From Lentisphaerota bacterium (GTDB lineage: Bacteria > Verrucomicrobiota > Kiritimatiellia > RFP12 > JAAYLN01): a stretch of DNA of 13,564 nucleotides. Where the stretch lies: NCBI GenBank assembly GCA_012514915.1, contig JAAYZJ010000403.1:1-13564 (forward strand). Reading direction: 5' to 3'. The notes below the pieces were generated by a model, which saw only the letters and a program-made list of their open reading frames with translations, was not told the DNA's origin and searched no databases. A program made the position numbers and the translations under genes. Shown here one piece after another: positions 13,303-13,564 of this stretch (positions within the stretch are counted from its first letter, which is position 1; each line of letters starts with the position of its first letter).

Positions 13303-13564
13303 ATGCGTCGCGACGACATCAAAAACGTGCTGATCATCGGTTCCGGTCCGATCGTGATCGGCCAGGCCTGTGAATTCGACTACTCCGGCACCCAGGCCTG
13401 CAAGGCGCTTCGCGAGCTGGGCTACCGGATTGTCCTGGTCAACTCCAACCCGGCCACCATCATGACCGACCCGGTCGTGGCCGACGTCGCCTACATCGAG
13501 CCGCTCAACATCGAGCGGCTCGAGCAGATCATCGCCCGCGAGCGGCCCGACGCCCTGCTGCCGA
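13303..13564 (+). CDS. carB: Carbamoyl-phosphate synthase large subunit, N-terminal part (3' end outside window)
   Basis: The first 87 residues of a protein normally about 1,070 long. The N-terminus is nearly diagnostic of CarB: KNVLIIGSGPIVIGQ, ACEFDYSGTQACKALRELGY, then LVNSNPATIMTDP and AYIEPLNIERL. This is the start of the first (carboxyphosphate) ATP-grasp half. The full enzyme makes carbamoyl phosphate from bicarbonate, ATP and glutamine-derived ammonia (delivered by CarA) for pyrimidine and arginine synthesis. AGGAG at 13293-13297 is a strong Shine-Dalgarno 5 bases before the ATG at 13303. carA is not upstream; the preceding genes run the other way, so carB begins its own unit here. 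With pyrC 4.9 kb upstream, it is the second pyrimidine gene in the window. Confidence 0.97.
   Translation, partial: MRRDDIKNVLIIGSGPIVIGQACEFDYSGTQACKALRELGYRIVLVNSNPATIMTDPVVADVAYIEPLNIERLEQIIARERPDALLP

Noticed and set aside
1..13564. CRISPR array, tRNA or rRNA gene, insertion sequence or phage attachment site
   Set aside because: I saw no regularly spaced repeats, cloverleaf sequences, transposase motifs or terminal inverted repeats. The HNH protein alone is not evidence for a mobile intron because no interrupted gene or ribozyme core is visible.

Overview
The window is GC-rich, densely coded bacterial DNA. Gene content points to a Gram-negative, outer-membrane-bearing bacterium of the PVC type, perhaps Kiritimatiellota or Lentisphaerota. 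The grounds are a beta-barrel porin of the alginate-export type, a GspL/GspM (PilM-N/PilO) inner-membrane pair, GYF_2 (DUF4339) coiled-coil proteins, and a GH28 glycosidase next to a Gfo/Idh/MocA oxidoreductase. The taxonomic placement is inference from gene families only; no rRNA or marker phylogeny is possible here.

Layout. Positions 1-2031 (+) hold the C-terminal part of a sensor histidine kinase and a complete NtrC-type sigma-54 activator, joined with no gap. Positions 2131-3956 (-) hold a two-gene operon with a 4-base overlap: a GspL-like (PilM-PilN fusion) protein and a GspM/PilO-like protein, which look like part of a type II secretion or type IV pilus inner-membrane platform. Positions 3957-4150 are a divergent control region with two candidate promoters and an imperfect tandem direct repeat. 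Positions 4151-8408 (+) hold two paralogous proteins, each with two tandem GYF_2-like domains followed by a long coiled coil, translationally coupled to a class I dihydroorotase (pyrC). Positions 8409-10527 (+) hold a porin with its own candidate promoter, which carries a palindrome in its spacer, followed 6 bases later by an HNH protein. The HNH protein's C-terminal half looks like a metallo-beta-lactamase fold that has lost all of its metal ligands. Positions 10506-12887 (-) hold an oxidoreductase and GH28-like glycosidase pair converging on the HNH gene with a 22-base overlap. Positions 12888-13302 are intergenic with two outward-facing candidate promoters and a hairpin. From 13303 (+) the window enters the start of carB.

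How the genes relate. pyrC and carB both belong to de novo pyrimidine synthesis but are separated by porin, HNH and carbohydrate genes, so the pathway is not one operon here. The kinase/regulator pair could act on sigma-54 promoters elsewhere; I saw no convincing -24/-12 site in the window. The items most worth a second look are the HNH/pseudo-MBL fusion, the paired GYF-GYF-coiled-coil paralogues coupled to pyrC, the apparently leaderless or Shine-Dalgarno-free divergent starts with the tandem repeat, and the GH28 protein that keeps its three aspartates but lacks the GHG histidine.
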